Below are positions 1-11,033 of a stretch of DNA of 64,000 nucleotides, one piece after another. The stretch is taken from the NCBI GenBank assembly GCA_963921425.1, contig OY992838.1, positions 3,720,001 through 3,784,000 on the forward strand. The letters are read 5' to 3'. Under the pieces are notes generated by a model, which was given only the letters and a program-made list of their open reading frames with translations, was not told the origin of the DNA and made no database searches. The stretch comes from Dryas octopetala (taxonomy: Eukaryota; Streptophyta; Magnoliopsida; Rosales; Rosaceae). Made by a program: the position numbers and the translations under genes. Each line of letters starts with the position of its first letter. Position 1 is the stretch's first letter.

Positions 1-40
1 TTTTAAGTCCAGGGTGTTAGCCACTACACTACAGAGCCGT
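1..40 (-). other. tRNA(Gln)-like 5' half, cut by window edge
   Basis: Read on the minus strand, this stretch looks like the 5' half of a tRNA. It has an acceptor-like GGCTCTG start, the A-box-like TAGTGTAGTGGCTAACAC, and a CTGGA anticodon-stem arm followed by a CTTAAAA loop. The pattern resembles plant tRNA-Gln, but the loop would give a different anticodon, so a tRNA-derived repeat is as likely as a real gene. The 3' half lies outside the window. Confidence 0.3.
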
Positions 41-184
41 AAAGTAAAGGGTAAAAAATCCAATTACTAGTGTTTTCTCTGTTCTTTTTTGACAATAATG
101 ACCTTAGTAGTTAGTCGATATCATAAAAAAAACAAAGAACAAAACCTATAGAAATCAAATATCTATTTTTTTTTTCCAGTAATC

Positions 185-442
185 CAATGTCTAACCCAGA
201 AAAAAGAAACCACTACACTAGGTTTTAAAACAAAAAAAATAAAAAACTACAGAAATCTAACCTATTATTTTTTTTATTTGTTTAAAAAATGAAAAACCCT
301 AATAAATTACATCAATACCATACAAAATAAAATAATGAAAAAACTTGAAAAACGATAATAACAATGGTGCAACCACAACGGGTGTCAGATCGGTGGATGA
401 GTGACTGGTGCACAAACAGATCCTTGAGATGAAGAACCAAAC
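185..442 (+). repeat. Direct repeat copy 1 (about 260 bp)
   Basis: This AT-rich non-coding segment recurs at 1166-1422 in the same orientation with scattered substitutions and small indels. Shared landmarks are the start CCAATGTCTAACCCA, a block around AACCTATTATTTTTT, and the end GTGACTGGTGCACAAACAGA. No coding potential is seen. It is a local duplication or two copies of an unnamed repeat. Confidence 0.75.
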
Positions 443-712
443 CGTGATCTAGGAGGAGGTGAACCCTGAGGAGCCCTGTTGTTGTTTCAACCCTCACAAC
501 AACACCAACCCTTCCTCCATGCATGTTCTGAGAAAGGAGGTCAAGCGGTTAACACTTTCTGGATTGACCAGTCGAGCCACTCCATTCTGCTTCTCGAGCT
601 CGATAGGCCAATAGAATTCGTTTTCTTCAATCGGCAAGTCAATTCCTTCTTGCCTGCTTTGTCTCTCATCACCTATCTAGGCCATGGCCTATGGCTTATC
701 TAACCATGAACT
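443..712. other. Unassigned, no supported gene
   Basis: This is a moderately GC-balanced stretch with short open frames on the plus strand (such as 479-703), none of which resembles a known family. It could be a decayed exon of a duplicated gene, but nothing in it supports a call. Confidence 0.3.
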
Positions 713-965
713 TTGGATCAGAGCAGATCTGTTTGAGAAAGACAGAGGACAGGGAGAGAGTACTTGGGCTGACTCATGATGACAGCATCGAATCCTTCAT
801 CGCTGAAACGTATCTAAGTATCTAACCATATATAAATATATGTAAGTGGGTGGCTGACATTGTTTGTAGGTTTAAGTTTTATTTTCTTATTGGTTGGGCC
901 TGGACTCCTACCTTTCTGTTTGTTGGCCATTGGGTTAACAACCCTTTCCAAGTTGCAGCCCATTA
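713..965 (+). repeat. Duplicated segment, copy A
   Basis: This segment is shared with 6024-6245. Common landmarks are AGAGCAGATCT, GAGAAAGACA, CATCGAATCCTT, GTAAGTGGGTGGCTGAC, TTGGTTGGGCCTGGACT and CAGCCCATTATGACGT. It appears to be non-coding flank that was copied along with the F-box neighbourhood. Copy B lacks some internal bases present here. Confidence 0.7.
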
Positions 966-1165
966 TGACGTTCTCTTCTCTTGTATTATATTTTATTTTA
1001 TTTTACTTTTTTTGTCGAACAAGTTCTAATACCCAAAAAATGTTTTCTCAAATGGAATGTAGAAACATTTTATAAAATGTGTACGTTTTTGCCTACTATA
1101 TTACTAGACTGTAAATATAAACATTTATCAAGTATGAATATGTCACTATTAAGAAAAAAAAAAAA

Positions 1166-1422
1166 TCCAATGTCTAACCCAAAAAATAGAAACCACTATA
1201 CTAGATTTTAAAACAAAAAATAAAAACTATAAAAATCTAACCTATTATTTTTTTTTTATTTGTTTAAAAAATGAAAAACCCTATTAAATTACACCAAGAC
1301 CATACAAAATAAAATAATGAAAAAACTTAAAACACGATAATAACTATGGACCTATAGTTCAACCACAACGTGTGTCAGATCGGTAGATAAGTGACTGGTG
1401 CACAAACAGATCTTTCAGATGC
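1166..1422 (+). repeat. Direct repeat copy 2 (about 260 bp)
   Basis: This is the second copy of the segment at 185-442, in the same orientation about 980 bp downstream. It ends at the same GTGACTGGTGCACAAACAGA landmark, after which the two flanks diverge. Confidence 0.75.
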
Positions 1423-2156
1423 AGTCCGACCTCTCAATCATCACTTTCTCTTGAATTCCCCGACTCAAAAAAAAAAAAAATACAAATTCGGTGTCCATTT
1501 AGACATTTATGCTTTTATATATAGATAAACATTTAGATTGAAATATTGTTACTGCTACAGTTGAAAATCAAAACTCTATTAAATTTTTTATGTTTCATAT
1601 TTAAAAAAAAAAAATTTGAATTTTCATATTTTGTTATTTTAGGTTATTCCCAGCTCTTTCAAGATTTTTTACTATTTTTTAAAACATTTTACTGTTTTTT
1701 TTTTTTTGCCAGAAGGCGACACATGGCATAATTTTGAGGTTAAAATAAAAAAGGGCCATCCTATTACTGGTTTATAAGTAAACCAGTAATAGGATCCTCT
1801 TGTCTTTGAACTTGGATGAACCGTTGGCTCAGCGCGGCGGCTCCGGTCCATTCTAATAAGTAAGTTTCTCCATAGTCTCTCCTTTATCTTTGCTTCCTCT
1901 TATATTATTAAAAGTTTTGAGTTTTTCAATTAAATTTGCGACTTTTTTTTTTAATTTCTCAAAAGAAAAAAAAGCGAGCTTTTTTCGTATTCAGAATACT
2001 GAATTGGATGAGCTAAATCGAGATTTACTCTTTCCTTAATGAATTATGAATATGGTTGGATGGGTGGCTTGGGATTCATAGGTTTCTATTAGGAAAGAAA
2101 AGAAAAAGGGAAAAGAAGACGAGTACATTTCCGGGTTCGACTAAGGAGGAGTCAAT
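1423..2156. other. AT-rich gap with one perfect hairpin
   Basis: No gene is seen here. The stretch is rich in A and T runs and contains the perfect hairpin at 1758-1795. It is upstream flank of the F-box gene and may hold distal promoter sequence. Confidence 0.4.
1758..1795. repeat. Perfect 16-bp hairpin, 6-nt loop
   Basis: The left arm ATCCTATTACTGGTTT and right arm AAACCAGTAATAGGAT are exact reverse complements separated by ATAAGT. It lies in intergenic AT-rich DNA about 1.1 kb upstream of the F-box start codon. Its function is unknown; it may be a remnant of a small inverted-repeat element. Confidence 0.8.
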
Positions 2157-2628
2157 TGGAGTTGGTTTGGTTTTTTTTGGTCGAAAGGATGAGCCATGCA
2201 TTAAAAGAGCCCAGTGGGCACAAGAAATACAAAGCAAGGGCCAAGAGGCCCAAAGCAAAATAAACAAAGTAAAGAAAATTCAAAACCAGCCCAATTAAAC
2301 ATAAAAATAAACCCTAGGCTATAGAGGCGGTTCAGGAGAACCACGTCGCTACCAAGGATCGGTCCGCCGTGAGACCCACAAAACTCCCCAGATCTCATCC
2401 CCACGACATTGAGAAAACGCCACAGCCACCGCAATAGCCAGAGAACCACCAAGAGGGAGGAAGATGGAGGTGCGAACACCCATGCCAAAGCGCTCATCTT
2501 CCAAAGGTTTAGCTAGCGCTCTTCCGTGCAAACACGCACAGACTCGCTTACACTCACCGACAGCCACGATCCAAATCTGATGAAGGTGACGAGCCGGGAG
2601 TTGGGAACTAGTGGAGTTGGTTTGGTTT
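2157..2628 (-). mobile_element. 5'-truncated LINE copy with 17-bp TSD
   Basis: The 17-bp direct repeat TGGAGTTGGTTTGGTTT at 2157-2173 and 2612-2628 brackets a minus-strand insert. On the minus strand the insert ends with a plant-LINE-style 3' tail: repeated TTGGGC/GGCCC words, then CTTTCGACC and an A-run next to the target duplication. The roughly 440-bp insert is far shorter than a full LINE, so it is a 5'-truncated copy. A short open frame inside (2349-2567, minus) has no recognised domain. The long target duplication and the A-tail are direct evidence of target-primed insertion. Confidence 0.75.
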
Positions 2629-2869
2629 GCACTCTGCAGCTTATATATATTTAGTTACTAATATATTCTTCACCAAAAACAAAACTTGTGAACGAAAAAC
2701 ATCGGGTTTGGATTTGGCTTTGTGTTGTATACAGATTACAGAATCAACCTACCAGAAGAGTAATTGAATTAGCTTCTCTTTCTCTCGTAATATGTGATAA
2801 TTGGTTTTGCTATTTATTTGGGTTTTCCCCACTTTCTGCAGCTTATTTGAACCTTCTAACTAATATTCA

Positions 2870-4917
2870 ATGGCTAAAAGAAAACCTATGCCATGGATTC
2901 AGTGGGGGACATATGGTAAAAGATGTAAATCTGCCATCAATTTGGGTGATAAGGAAGATAATTATTTGGATCGCATTAGTCAGCTGCCCAACGAACTTCT
3001 CATTGCCATTCTTTCCCTGTTGAATATCGGAGAAGCAGTAACTACTTGTGTCCTCTCTAAGAGGTGGAGATATTTGTGGACACATGTTTCATGTATCAAC
3101 TTTGACGATTTAGATGCATTTCCAAAAGGGCGGAGGAGAAGAAGACGACAATCTGAAACAACAGAAACTAGGTTCGATTGTGTGAATCGAGTCTTGCTAT
3201 TGCATCGGGGTTCAACTTTAGATAAATTCAGAATTCGTTCTTCCGTGCTGGATAGCAATTATGCTTCTGAAATTGACAATTGGATCGAATTCGCAATGCA
3301 GAAAAAGAGAGTTCAAAGGCTTGAAATAGAACTGGAACGAAATAGACGTCATGTGTATACTTCTACCAGATATACCTTTCCGGAGAAGCCATTTAAAACC
3401 CCTTTTGGTGTTTCCAGCTTTACGTCCCTTACACACCTGTCTTTGACCTTTGTAAATATAACTGGTGAAGTTGTTGAGCACCTTCTATCCAAGTGCCAAC
3501 TTCTTGAACACCTGTGTGTTTTTGGCTCAAATCATCTTGTAAATTTGACGGTTGCTGGTTCGTCGCTCCCGTTGAAGTTCCTACAGATAAGCAAGTGCCA
3601 CGGCTTAAATAAAGTTGAGATTTTTGCTCCTAATCTCGTGTCATTTATTTATGATGGAGTTGGTTCTTATCAAAGAGGTATTGTTTTGAAGCATGCACCC
3701 TCGCTTGTTAAGGTATCTCTTGCAGAAAGTATTGGATGTACAACTAGACCTTTTTATTCGATTTCAAGTTATTGTCCTCAGCTAGTGACTCTCAGCCTGC
3801 ACATGAATGTGATTTGGGTCAGTATATGAAATACTTACAGCGTTTCTTTTTATACTATTTTTTCTAGGTTCAAATGGGTTTTTTATTAAAGGATTTTCAA
3901 GTTTTTAATCTCACCATTACTTTTATCTTTCAGGGAACTATTGGTAAGCTCCTAGAATTTCCAGAGTTAACGTGCCTCAAGGACTTATCATTGAGTGTTA
4001 TCGCAAGTGATGAGACAAGCCTCCTTGATTTGACTGTCTTGATAGAGCAATCTCCTTTCTTGCAGAGATTTACATTGAAGGTAAATTTATTCTCAGTATA
4101 TCTTACAAATATAAAATTGATAAGTTAAATTTTAATGGTTTGAGAAATAACATTTTGTTGATTTATATGAATGTAGTATGTACACACTAACTTCCTTAGC
4201 TTTTTAGCTCCTGTTAGCAATAGACCAGCCGTTCAACTTTACTATATACTATTTATTGCTTGAAGCTAAATTCTCAATTATTAATGTTCATCTTCAACGA
4301 AAACCTGTCTTGGTATTTTGTATATTTTTTTTTATATCTTATTAGTAATTATATTTTTAGCTTTATTAGGAAGTGTATATTGCAGTATACTCACACATAA
4401 TGTCAGGCTGATTATTGCTTAGTTGGTTAATTCATTTAAACAAACACAACCTTTGCCTACGCTTGTTATAATACCCATGATTTTCTTTTTACCCTCTTCC
4501 ATTGCTAAAATACAAATACAGATTTGTCCCATTGTGTGCTTCCTGACAACTTGTACATGTTTAAGTAACTTGTCAATGAAAGAAATTGATATGCTTTGGT
4601 ATGCCCTTTTGCAGTTAACATGGCAACCCGAGCTAGAGCAACTTTCAAGGAATATGCGGGAAATTAATAAACGTCCTCATCAGTGCCTTAAGGTGGTGAA
4701 ACTCTCTGGGTTCGTTGGGTCTGCTATCGATACCGAGCTTGCCATGTACTTGATTGAGAATGCCATTGTGCTTGAAAAGATCATCTTTGATACTGTAAAG
4801 GTTATTGAATGCCCCACCGTAATTTCCGAGTTTTTACATTTTGGGGCAATAAGAAACCGTGCATTGCAGCTTGGAACGGAGCTACTACGCCCGGGAGCTG
4901 AGTTAATTATCAGATAA
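2870..4917 (+). CDS. F-box/LRR/FBD protein (3 exons, about 465 aa)
   Basis: The inferred coding exons are 2870-3817, 3934-4080 and 4615-4917, all phase 0. The product is a predicted substrate-recognition subunit of an SCF E3 ubiquitin ligase. An F-box (about residues 34-75) reads DRISQLPNELLIAILSLLNIG, followed by TTCVLSKRWRYLWTHV. Leucine-rich repeats follow (LTHLSLTFVNI, CQLLEHLCVFGS, LKFLQISKCHGL), and the C-terminus resembles an FBD region (ELAMYLIENAIVLEKIIFD). Intron 2 ends TTTTGCAG and intron 1 ends ATCTTTCAG. The donor of exon 1 could be 3809 instead of 3818, since both keep phase. The length fits the plant F-box/LRR/FBD family (400-500 aa). The first ATG of the long frame is used. 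The substrate cannot be told, because this family expands rapidly. A broken partial copy lies at 9630. Confidence 0.85.
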
Positions 4918-5665
4918 TATAGTTTGTTTGTAATTCTTACTATTTATTTATTTTTTTTCCAACAGTCCTGATACACCTTTGTAACATAATTCGATATTAA
5001 GACCATGTTTGAGGGGAGAACTGATCTCTCTACTGTTTGGTTGTAGGACAAGGATGAATACTTGGGTATGTGAGTTTTCCAAGATCTAGATTCTTGAATG
5101 AGTTGGTGACAAAATGAAAAGAACATGAGATTTTCATGATCTTGATTTCTTTTTTTCCCCACATGTATTTTAAAAACCTCGACACTTTCTAGATATGGAA
5201 ACTTTCATACATGATTGTGATTGAGAAGACCAGCAAAGGTGGTGGGATTCCTTTTGTTATTGTTCCTCACCTTATTCATGTATAACCGGAATCATTACTG
5301 TGCAGCTAATATCTTCCGTCATTGCATTGATTCTCATTGATTGTGTTGTGGGAAAGGTGATTAGAGGATTGAATCAATAATTTGGTTGCGATAAATTTGA
5401 TGAATAGTAAGAGCATCTCCAGTAATACTCTAAATGTTTCAGTTAGATTTTAGTCAAAGTGACTGCTCAAGCAATACTCTCAAATAGAGCTAGCTTTGAA
5501 TATTTCATTTGTATTTCAGAAAAAGACAAGCTAAAACATCATATATGAAAAGATAGTATTTTTTGTTTAGAAAAGATAATGGAGAGCCACTCTCACTTGT
5601 TGGAGATGCTCTAAGCTGTTTCAAACAATATCACAGAGCACTATTGCTGTGGACATCAATCTAAT
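4705..5665 (+). repeat. Segmental duplication, parent copy
   Basis: This segment covers the last part of the F-box gene's third exon, the 3' flank and a Tourist MITE. It is repeated at 9630-10500 in the same orientation at high similarity. Homology starts in the codons for FVGSAIDTELAMYL and ends shortly after GAGCACTATT near 5645. Confidence 0.85.
5411..5611. mobile_element. Tourist-like MITE (PIF/Harbinger), 201 bp
   Basis: The terminal inverted repeats begin GAGCATCTCC at the left end and read GGAGATGCTC at the right end, flanked on both sides by the 3-bp target duplication TAA (5408-5410 and 5612-5614). There is no coding capacity. The TAA/TTA target preference and small size fit Tourist MITEs of the PIF/Harbinger superfamily. 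It sits in the 3' flank of the F-box gene, and a copy was carried along in the duplication at 10241-10445. Confidence 0.85.
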
Positions 5666-5719
5666 GCTTGTTTATTTATTTATTACAGCAAGCTCGGTTG
5701 TTAACTTAAGTTCATATTG

Positions 5720-5922
5720 AATGTCGATGGTGTTGTTGATGTAGTGACTGGTTTTGGTTTTAAAGTTGTTGGTTGCGATAATGAGGAATTCAAATTGCTT
5801 GATGTGCTCTTGCTATGCAAAGCCCCTTTGGCGTTTCACTTGAGTCCGAACAACTTCTGTTAGCTATGTTTTCGGGTGTCCAATTTGCTACTGATGCAGG
5901 CTTTCTTCCTCTTGTGGTTTAA
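5720..5922 (+). pseudogene. Decayed RNase H-like (RVT_3) fragment
   Basis: The reading frames here encode pieces resembling the plant RVT_3 RNase H-like domain: NVDGVVDVVTGFG near the start, PFGVSLESEQLLLAMFSGVQ in the middle and FATDAGFLPLVV at the end. They do not form one open frame. Domains of this type occur at the end of plant LINE polyproteins and in LINE-derived host genes. No start codon, tail or target duplication was identified, so the parent element is not certain. Confidence 0.5.
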
Positions 5923-6023
5923 TAGATAATGATATATTAAGCGTCTATAACAAAATCTTGTTGAAAAATGACACACATACTAAGAATATTCTCAACAGAA
6001 AAACTCAACAGAGCAGAAAAACT

Positions 6024-6245
6024 TCGGATCTAAAGAAGTAAAACTCAACAGAGCAGATCTATACTTTGAGAAAGACAAAGAGAGAGTTCAAGTGGCTGAC
6101 TAATGATGAAAACATCGAATCCTTATATGTGTAAGTGGGTGGCTGACTTTGTTCTTAGGTTTCAGTTTTATTGTATTATTGGTTGGGCCTGGACTTCGGC
6201 CATTGGGTTAACTATCCTTTCCAAGTTACAGCCCATTATGACGTA
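6024..6245 (+). repeat. Duplicated segment, copy B
   Basis: This is the counterpart of 713-965 in the same orientation. It shares AGAGCAGATCT, GAGAAAGACA, CATCGAATCCTTAT, GTAAGTGGGTGGCTGAC and CAGCCCATTATGACGT. It lies directly before a TA microsatellite that abuts the foldback element starting near 6290. Confidence 0.7.
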
Positions 6246-6249
6246 TACA

Positions 6250-6290
6250 GCTTATATATATATATATATATTTTTTTTTTTTGACTTATT
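6250..6290. repeat. (TA)n followed by T-run
   Basis: A TA dinucleotide tract runs directly into a T homopolymer. Similar TA-then-T tracts occur near 48663-48693 and 51559-51585. This one forms the left boundary of the foldback element. Confidence 0.8.
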
Positions 6291-7611
6291 ATCAATTTTG
6301 CCCTGAGCTATGATTCCATTCCCAATATGCCCTTTTACTTTTTAATTCTAACAATTTACCACCTAACAGTTACAATGTTATTCTAATGTACCCCTTCGGG
6401 TCCATTCCGTCATAATTTTCGTTAGCCTTACTGACGTGGCAGGGCAAATTGGTCATTTTGACTTTTCTAGACCACTCAGCACCTTTATTTTGCCACATAG
6501 ACCCAAAAGTGGAACCCACCCCTTTAATTTAATACAAAACCTAAAAAATTTAAAAAAATAAATAAACAAATGAAAGAAAAAATAAAATAAAACCCTCCCC
6601 CCCAACCCACGGACCCCACCTTTTCTTCTTCTTCTTCTTCCTTATTTCTTCTTTTTCTTCTGCAATTCCCTCCCCCCCACCCCAACCTAGCCCCTCCCGG
6701 CCCCGTTACATCCCCCCTTCCCACCCAACCCCGTCGCACCCACCCAGCCCCACTGTCGCACCCACCCACCCACAAACTCTCTCGGCCACCACCACAACTT
6801 CACCGTCACCTTCATCATCCCCTCCGACGGCTACCCACCAAAGCCTAAACCTCCGTCCTCGCCGCCCTTCCCACCGCCATAGACCACTTCTTCCTCCCAT
6901 CCGTCAGCTTTGAAGATCTCCCCAATTCCCCAACAAACCATGAAGTGATTTTGAAGTTTGATTTGTAGATCCAATTCAACCAACTTGATAATTCAAAAAC
7001 CAACAATTATCAAACAAAGAAGACAAAGCTGAATTTGCAGATCTAGAGAGAGGGGAAAATAGAGGGAGAGAGATAGAGAGAGAGAGGGGAGGGGAAAGAG
7101 GGGGGTCATTGGCCGGGAATGGTGGTGGGGCCGGTGCAGGTGGGTGATCGGGAGGAGAGGGTGGTGGGGTGAGTTTCTGATCGAGAGGGTTTAGGGAGGT
7201 GGGGGTGGCCTGGGCACTTGTTGGGGAGGGGAGGGGAGGGGAAGGGATGGTGGGTTTGGTTTTTTATTTTGTATTATTACTTTTTTTCTTTCTAAATATT
7301 AGAGTTTAAAATAATTTTTTTTTGTTTTAAATTTGAAGTTTTGAATTAAATTAAAGGTGTGGGTCCCACTTTTATGTTTATGTAGCAAAATTGGAGTGCT
7401 GAGTGATCCAGGTAGGTCGAAATGACCAATTTACTCTGCCACGTAAGCGCTACGTCAGCAAGGCTAATGGAAGTTATAATAGAATTGAGCCGAATGGGTA
7501 CATTAGAATAACGTTGTAATTGTTAAGTGGTAAATTGATAAAATTAAAAAGTAAGGGGCATATTAGGAATGAAATCATAGTTCAGGGGGCAAAATTGATA
7601 ATAAGCCAAAA
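6290..7611. mobile_element. Mutator-like foldback element, about 1.3 kb
   Basis: Inverted arms of about 260 bp end in GGCTTATTATCAATTTTGCC. The left arm is about 6293-6545 and the right arm about 7335-7607, imperfect throughout. Both flanks carry ATATATATA-type sequence compatible with a 9-10-bp target duplication, but the TA-rich context makes this ambiguous. No transposase frame is present. The interior is strand-asymmetric, with C/T-rich 6590-6910 followed by G/A-rich 7030-7250, separated by a normal-composition stretch. The GC-rich frames inside look like composition artefacts. Long arms and lack of coding fit a non-autonomous MULE, possibly carrying captured host DNA. Confidence 0.65.
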
Positions 7612-7629
7612 ATATATATAATCTCCTTT

Positions 7630-9529
7630 TGTCAAGTACTATATGTCCATTCAAGAACCGAGAGGAGAGTATTATTTTTAATCTCCCCACCAGTTTATTA
7701 ATTTAGACTTATTCATGTTAAGGCCAATCTTGAAGTCAAGAGACCTAAGACCTCCACAATGCTCCTCCATAACCCATTAAGCCTAATTACTAGTCACTAC
7801 CATCATTAAGTTAATGAGCATAAATGAGTAATTAGTGTTTTTGGAAACCCAATGTAATGAAACATAGTCACCTTAGGTATGAGATTAAGTTACATGCTAC
7901 ATAAGCTAACAAACATTGCATATGCTTGATCTATGTGACTTGCCCCAATTGGGGGAATTGGAATTTTTTGAAAAAAATATCAAAGCTAGCTAGGGTTGGA
8001 AACTAGATTTGAGGCTTCTTTATTAAGGGATGCATTACAATAAAAGAAATAGTTAGAAAATATGGGATTGACATGTGTTTCTCTTTCATGCATGTTTTTA
8101 CATTGAACTTTAGACGTTGCTTCATAATGATGTCCTCAATCTATTTCATGGTGGCAGTATATGTGAGTGAATATTCCTTCTCCAAGTAAATTTAAGAAGA
8201 CAAGTAGACAACTATATACTTAATGTTAAGTTATGTTGTTAGACTATTTAGTAAGAGAATATTATGCATATCCCATATAGAAACTAAAAAAGTCAATCTC
8301 TAAGAGCCCCTAGTATTAACACTAGAGGTTTCTCTTTTTCAGTTTTTCATTAGCTGTTTCAGAAAAAGCAAGTGGATAAAAATAGATGTTAAGAGAAACC
8401 AAAAAAGGTAGAAAGAAAAACAATCTTCTTCACCATTTATTTTTTCATATATAAATTAAGTGAAGAATATTGCAATTCGACACCCAAAGTCCTATTTTAT
8501 TGAGCAGGAATGAGCCAGTTAATTAAGATGGGGCATTTCTTCAAAGTTTTCTTTATAACAGACATAATTACTCCGAGTCAAAGAAAGAGATGACCTTATA
8601 AATGCAATTGGGACACCTTTGTTGCTTATCTAAAAGTTAAAATTAAGGGCTAATAAACTATTTGACATGCCAAAGCAAAGCTATTCATGCAAGTTCTTGT
8701 TTTCTTTGTATAATCATTATATATGGTGATGATGGAGGTGGATTGATGGTCCCCCATTTTTAAATTTTAAGTTTTGTTCTATAAGTAGAGGATCTTGATC
8801 AAATTTGCAAGCATGGTTCACAGTTCACACCTATTTTATGCTTCATGATAAATGCCACCGCCAACTTCATTGTTCTCTCTCTTTGACATTGAACCATTCA
8901 ATGGTATTTCCGTATTTGTGAAAAAAATAAAAAACAAAATCCTTCAATGGTACGAATATGGGTACGAATATGATATCACATATTACTCATTCATATTTTG
9001 CATGCATGTTACCCAGTCAAATAAACTGGTGGCGAACCCAGCCTAGAAAGTTGGGATGGAGTGAAGTATTAGTCCTAAATTAGAAAGGGAATGGAGGGTT
9101 CTGGGTTGGGCCTTGACAGAAGACACGATACACTTGGGCTTTTCTATGGTGGTCTGGGCCGAGCTAGCCCAATATATATTTGCTTTAGTTCCACACTCCC
9201 TTATAGTGAATGACTTAATATTTTTTAAATGTTAGGAAAACGGCTTTAATTTGAGACTCTCCTAACAACGAAAACAACTATCACTAAAATAACAATTAAT
9301 TAGCCCTTATCATCAATGACTTCGTTCATCTTTAAGCCCTCCAGCATACCAAGAAAAAAGAAAAATGGCTTGGTGCATCAGTGCATGTGTAATAATTCTC
9401 CTATGTGTGATTCTAAACTACTTGTAATTGATATGAAATATACTTTAAAGAATTATTGAACGGTAATAAAATCTCTTATAAACTTTAAGTGCGTTCCATC
9501 ATGCTATGCTTAACTTCTAAAATCTAATT
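7630..9529. other. AT-rich gap, nothing recognised
   Basis: Both strands were read for motifs. Only short uninformative frames (such as 8852-9046 plus) are present, with no domain, repeat pair or RNA gene recognised. It may contain old decayed transposon sequence. Confidence 0.4.
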
Positions 9530-9629
9530 ACAGTTGCAGTTACTATGCTATTCTTGTTTTGCCGTTGTTGGGTGGCCAATTGGAAGAGCTGTAGAATTAC
9601 TCACAATGCACCAAAATTCGATCCCTCTG

Positions 9630-10500
9630 CGTTCGTTGGGGTTGCTCTCGATACCGAGCTTGCCATGTACTTGGTCAAGAGTGCCATTGTGCTTGAAAAG
9701 ATTATCTTTGATACTGCAAAGGTTATTGAATGCCCCACCGTAATTTCTGTAATTCTTACTATTTATTTATTTATTTTTCAACAGTCCTAATACACCTTTT
9801 GTAACATAATTCGATATTGAGACCATGTTTGAGGGGAGAACTGATGTCTCTACTGTTTGGTTGTAGGACAAGGATGAATACTTGGGTACGTGAGTTTTTC
9901 CAAGATCTAGATTCTTGAATGAGTTGGTGACAAAATGAAAACAACATGAGATTTTCATGATCTTGATTTCTTTTTTTCCCCACATGTATTTTAAAAACCT
10001 CGACACTTAATTTCTAGATATGGAAACTTTCATACATGGTTGTGAATTTGTGATTGAGAAGACCAGCAAAGGTGGTGGGATTCCCTTTATTGTTTCTTAC
10101 CTTATTCATGTATAACCGGAATCATCACTGTGCAGCTAATATCTTCCATCATTGCATTGATTCTCATTGATTGTGTTGTGGGAAAGGTGATTAGAGGATT
10201 GAATCAATCATTTGGTTGCGATAAATTTGATAGATAATAAGAGCATATATCTCCAGTAATACTCTATATTTTTATGTTAGATTTTAGTCAAGGTGACTAC
10301 TCAAGCAATACTCTCAAATAGAGCTCGCTTTGAATATTTCATTTGTATTTCAGAAATAGACTAGCTAAAACATCATATATGAAAAGATAGTATTTTATAT
10401 TTAGAAAAGATAATGGAGAGCCAATCTCACTTGTTGGAGATGCTCTAAGCTGTTTCAAACAATATCACAGAGCACTATTATTGTGGACATCAATCAAATC
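9630..10500 (+). pseudogene. Broken copy of F-box exon 3 and 3' flank
   Basis: This stretch closely matches 4705-5665. The first about 115 bp encode the FVGVALDTELAMYLVKSAIVLE segment of the F-box protein's C-terminal FBD-like region. The sequence then jumps from the codons for CPTVIS straight into the 3' flank, because about 105 bp that in the parent hold the end of the coding exon and its stop codon are missing. No F-box or LRR part is present upstream, so it cannot encode a working F-box protein. The junction sits between similar TAATTTC and TGTAATTC words, which suggests a deletion across short homology. Confidence 0.85.
10241..10445. mobile_element. Tourist-like MITE, duplicated copy
   Basis: This is the partner of the MITE at 5411-5611, at the same relative place in the duplicated segment and with the same TAA flanks. 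It arrived by segmental duplication, not by a second transposition. Confidence 0.8.
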
Positions 10501-11030
10501 CATAAAAGACTAACCAAAAGGAAGGTAAACTCAAAACATCATTTCAACTTGAAACAGTAGTATGAATTAAGATGTTAAAAATTTGGTTTTGCATATACAT
10601 AAAGCGGTCTAATTTCCGACAAAAAAAAAGGGTGTACTTAATTCTGACAGTGTCATTTTCATCAAACTAACAAAATAACCATTGTAAATGTAGCCATTGT
10701 ATATCTGATTGCCCATTTCATCAAACTAACAGACATACTTTCTTTGTTTACCAGAACCTAGATGAAGTTCATCCTGGAAAGAAAATAACCATTAAAATTA
10801 ATGAAGATTGGCTTCTTCCTCATAACTGTAGAAAACTTCATCTGCTGTTGCTACATCATATCCCAGCTCAAATTAGCATCTGTATTAGTAGAGTTAGTTA
10901 CTTTCATTAGTGAGCTGTAATTAGCATTTGACATCATGTATATATATAATGTAACTCATAGTTAGATTAATGAATATTTCACAATCTCAAAACCAAAATT
11001 ATTATATGATCAGGGATCAACTTATAGATT
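10501..11030. other. Gap, possible old LTR remnant
   Basis: No gene is seen. The part around 10880-10990, with repeated GTTAGTT words, a TATATATATAATG box and AATGAATATTTCACAATCTC, has the look of the promoter and R/U5 region of a plant LTR. No partner repeat was found, so this stays a suspicion. Confidence 0.25.
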
Positions 11031-11033
11031 CGC

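Noticed and set aside
6524-6900. Gly/Trp/Val-rich minus-strand frames
   Set aside because: They come from the C/T-rich block inside a foldback element; low complexity with no recognisable domain.
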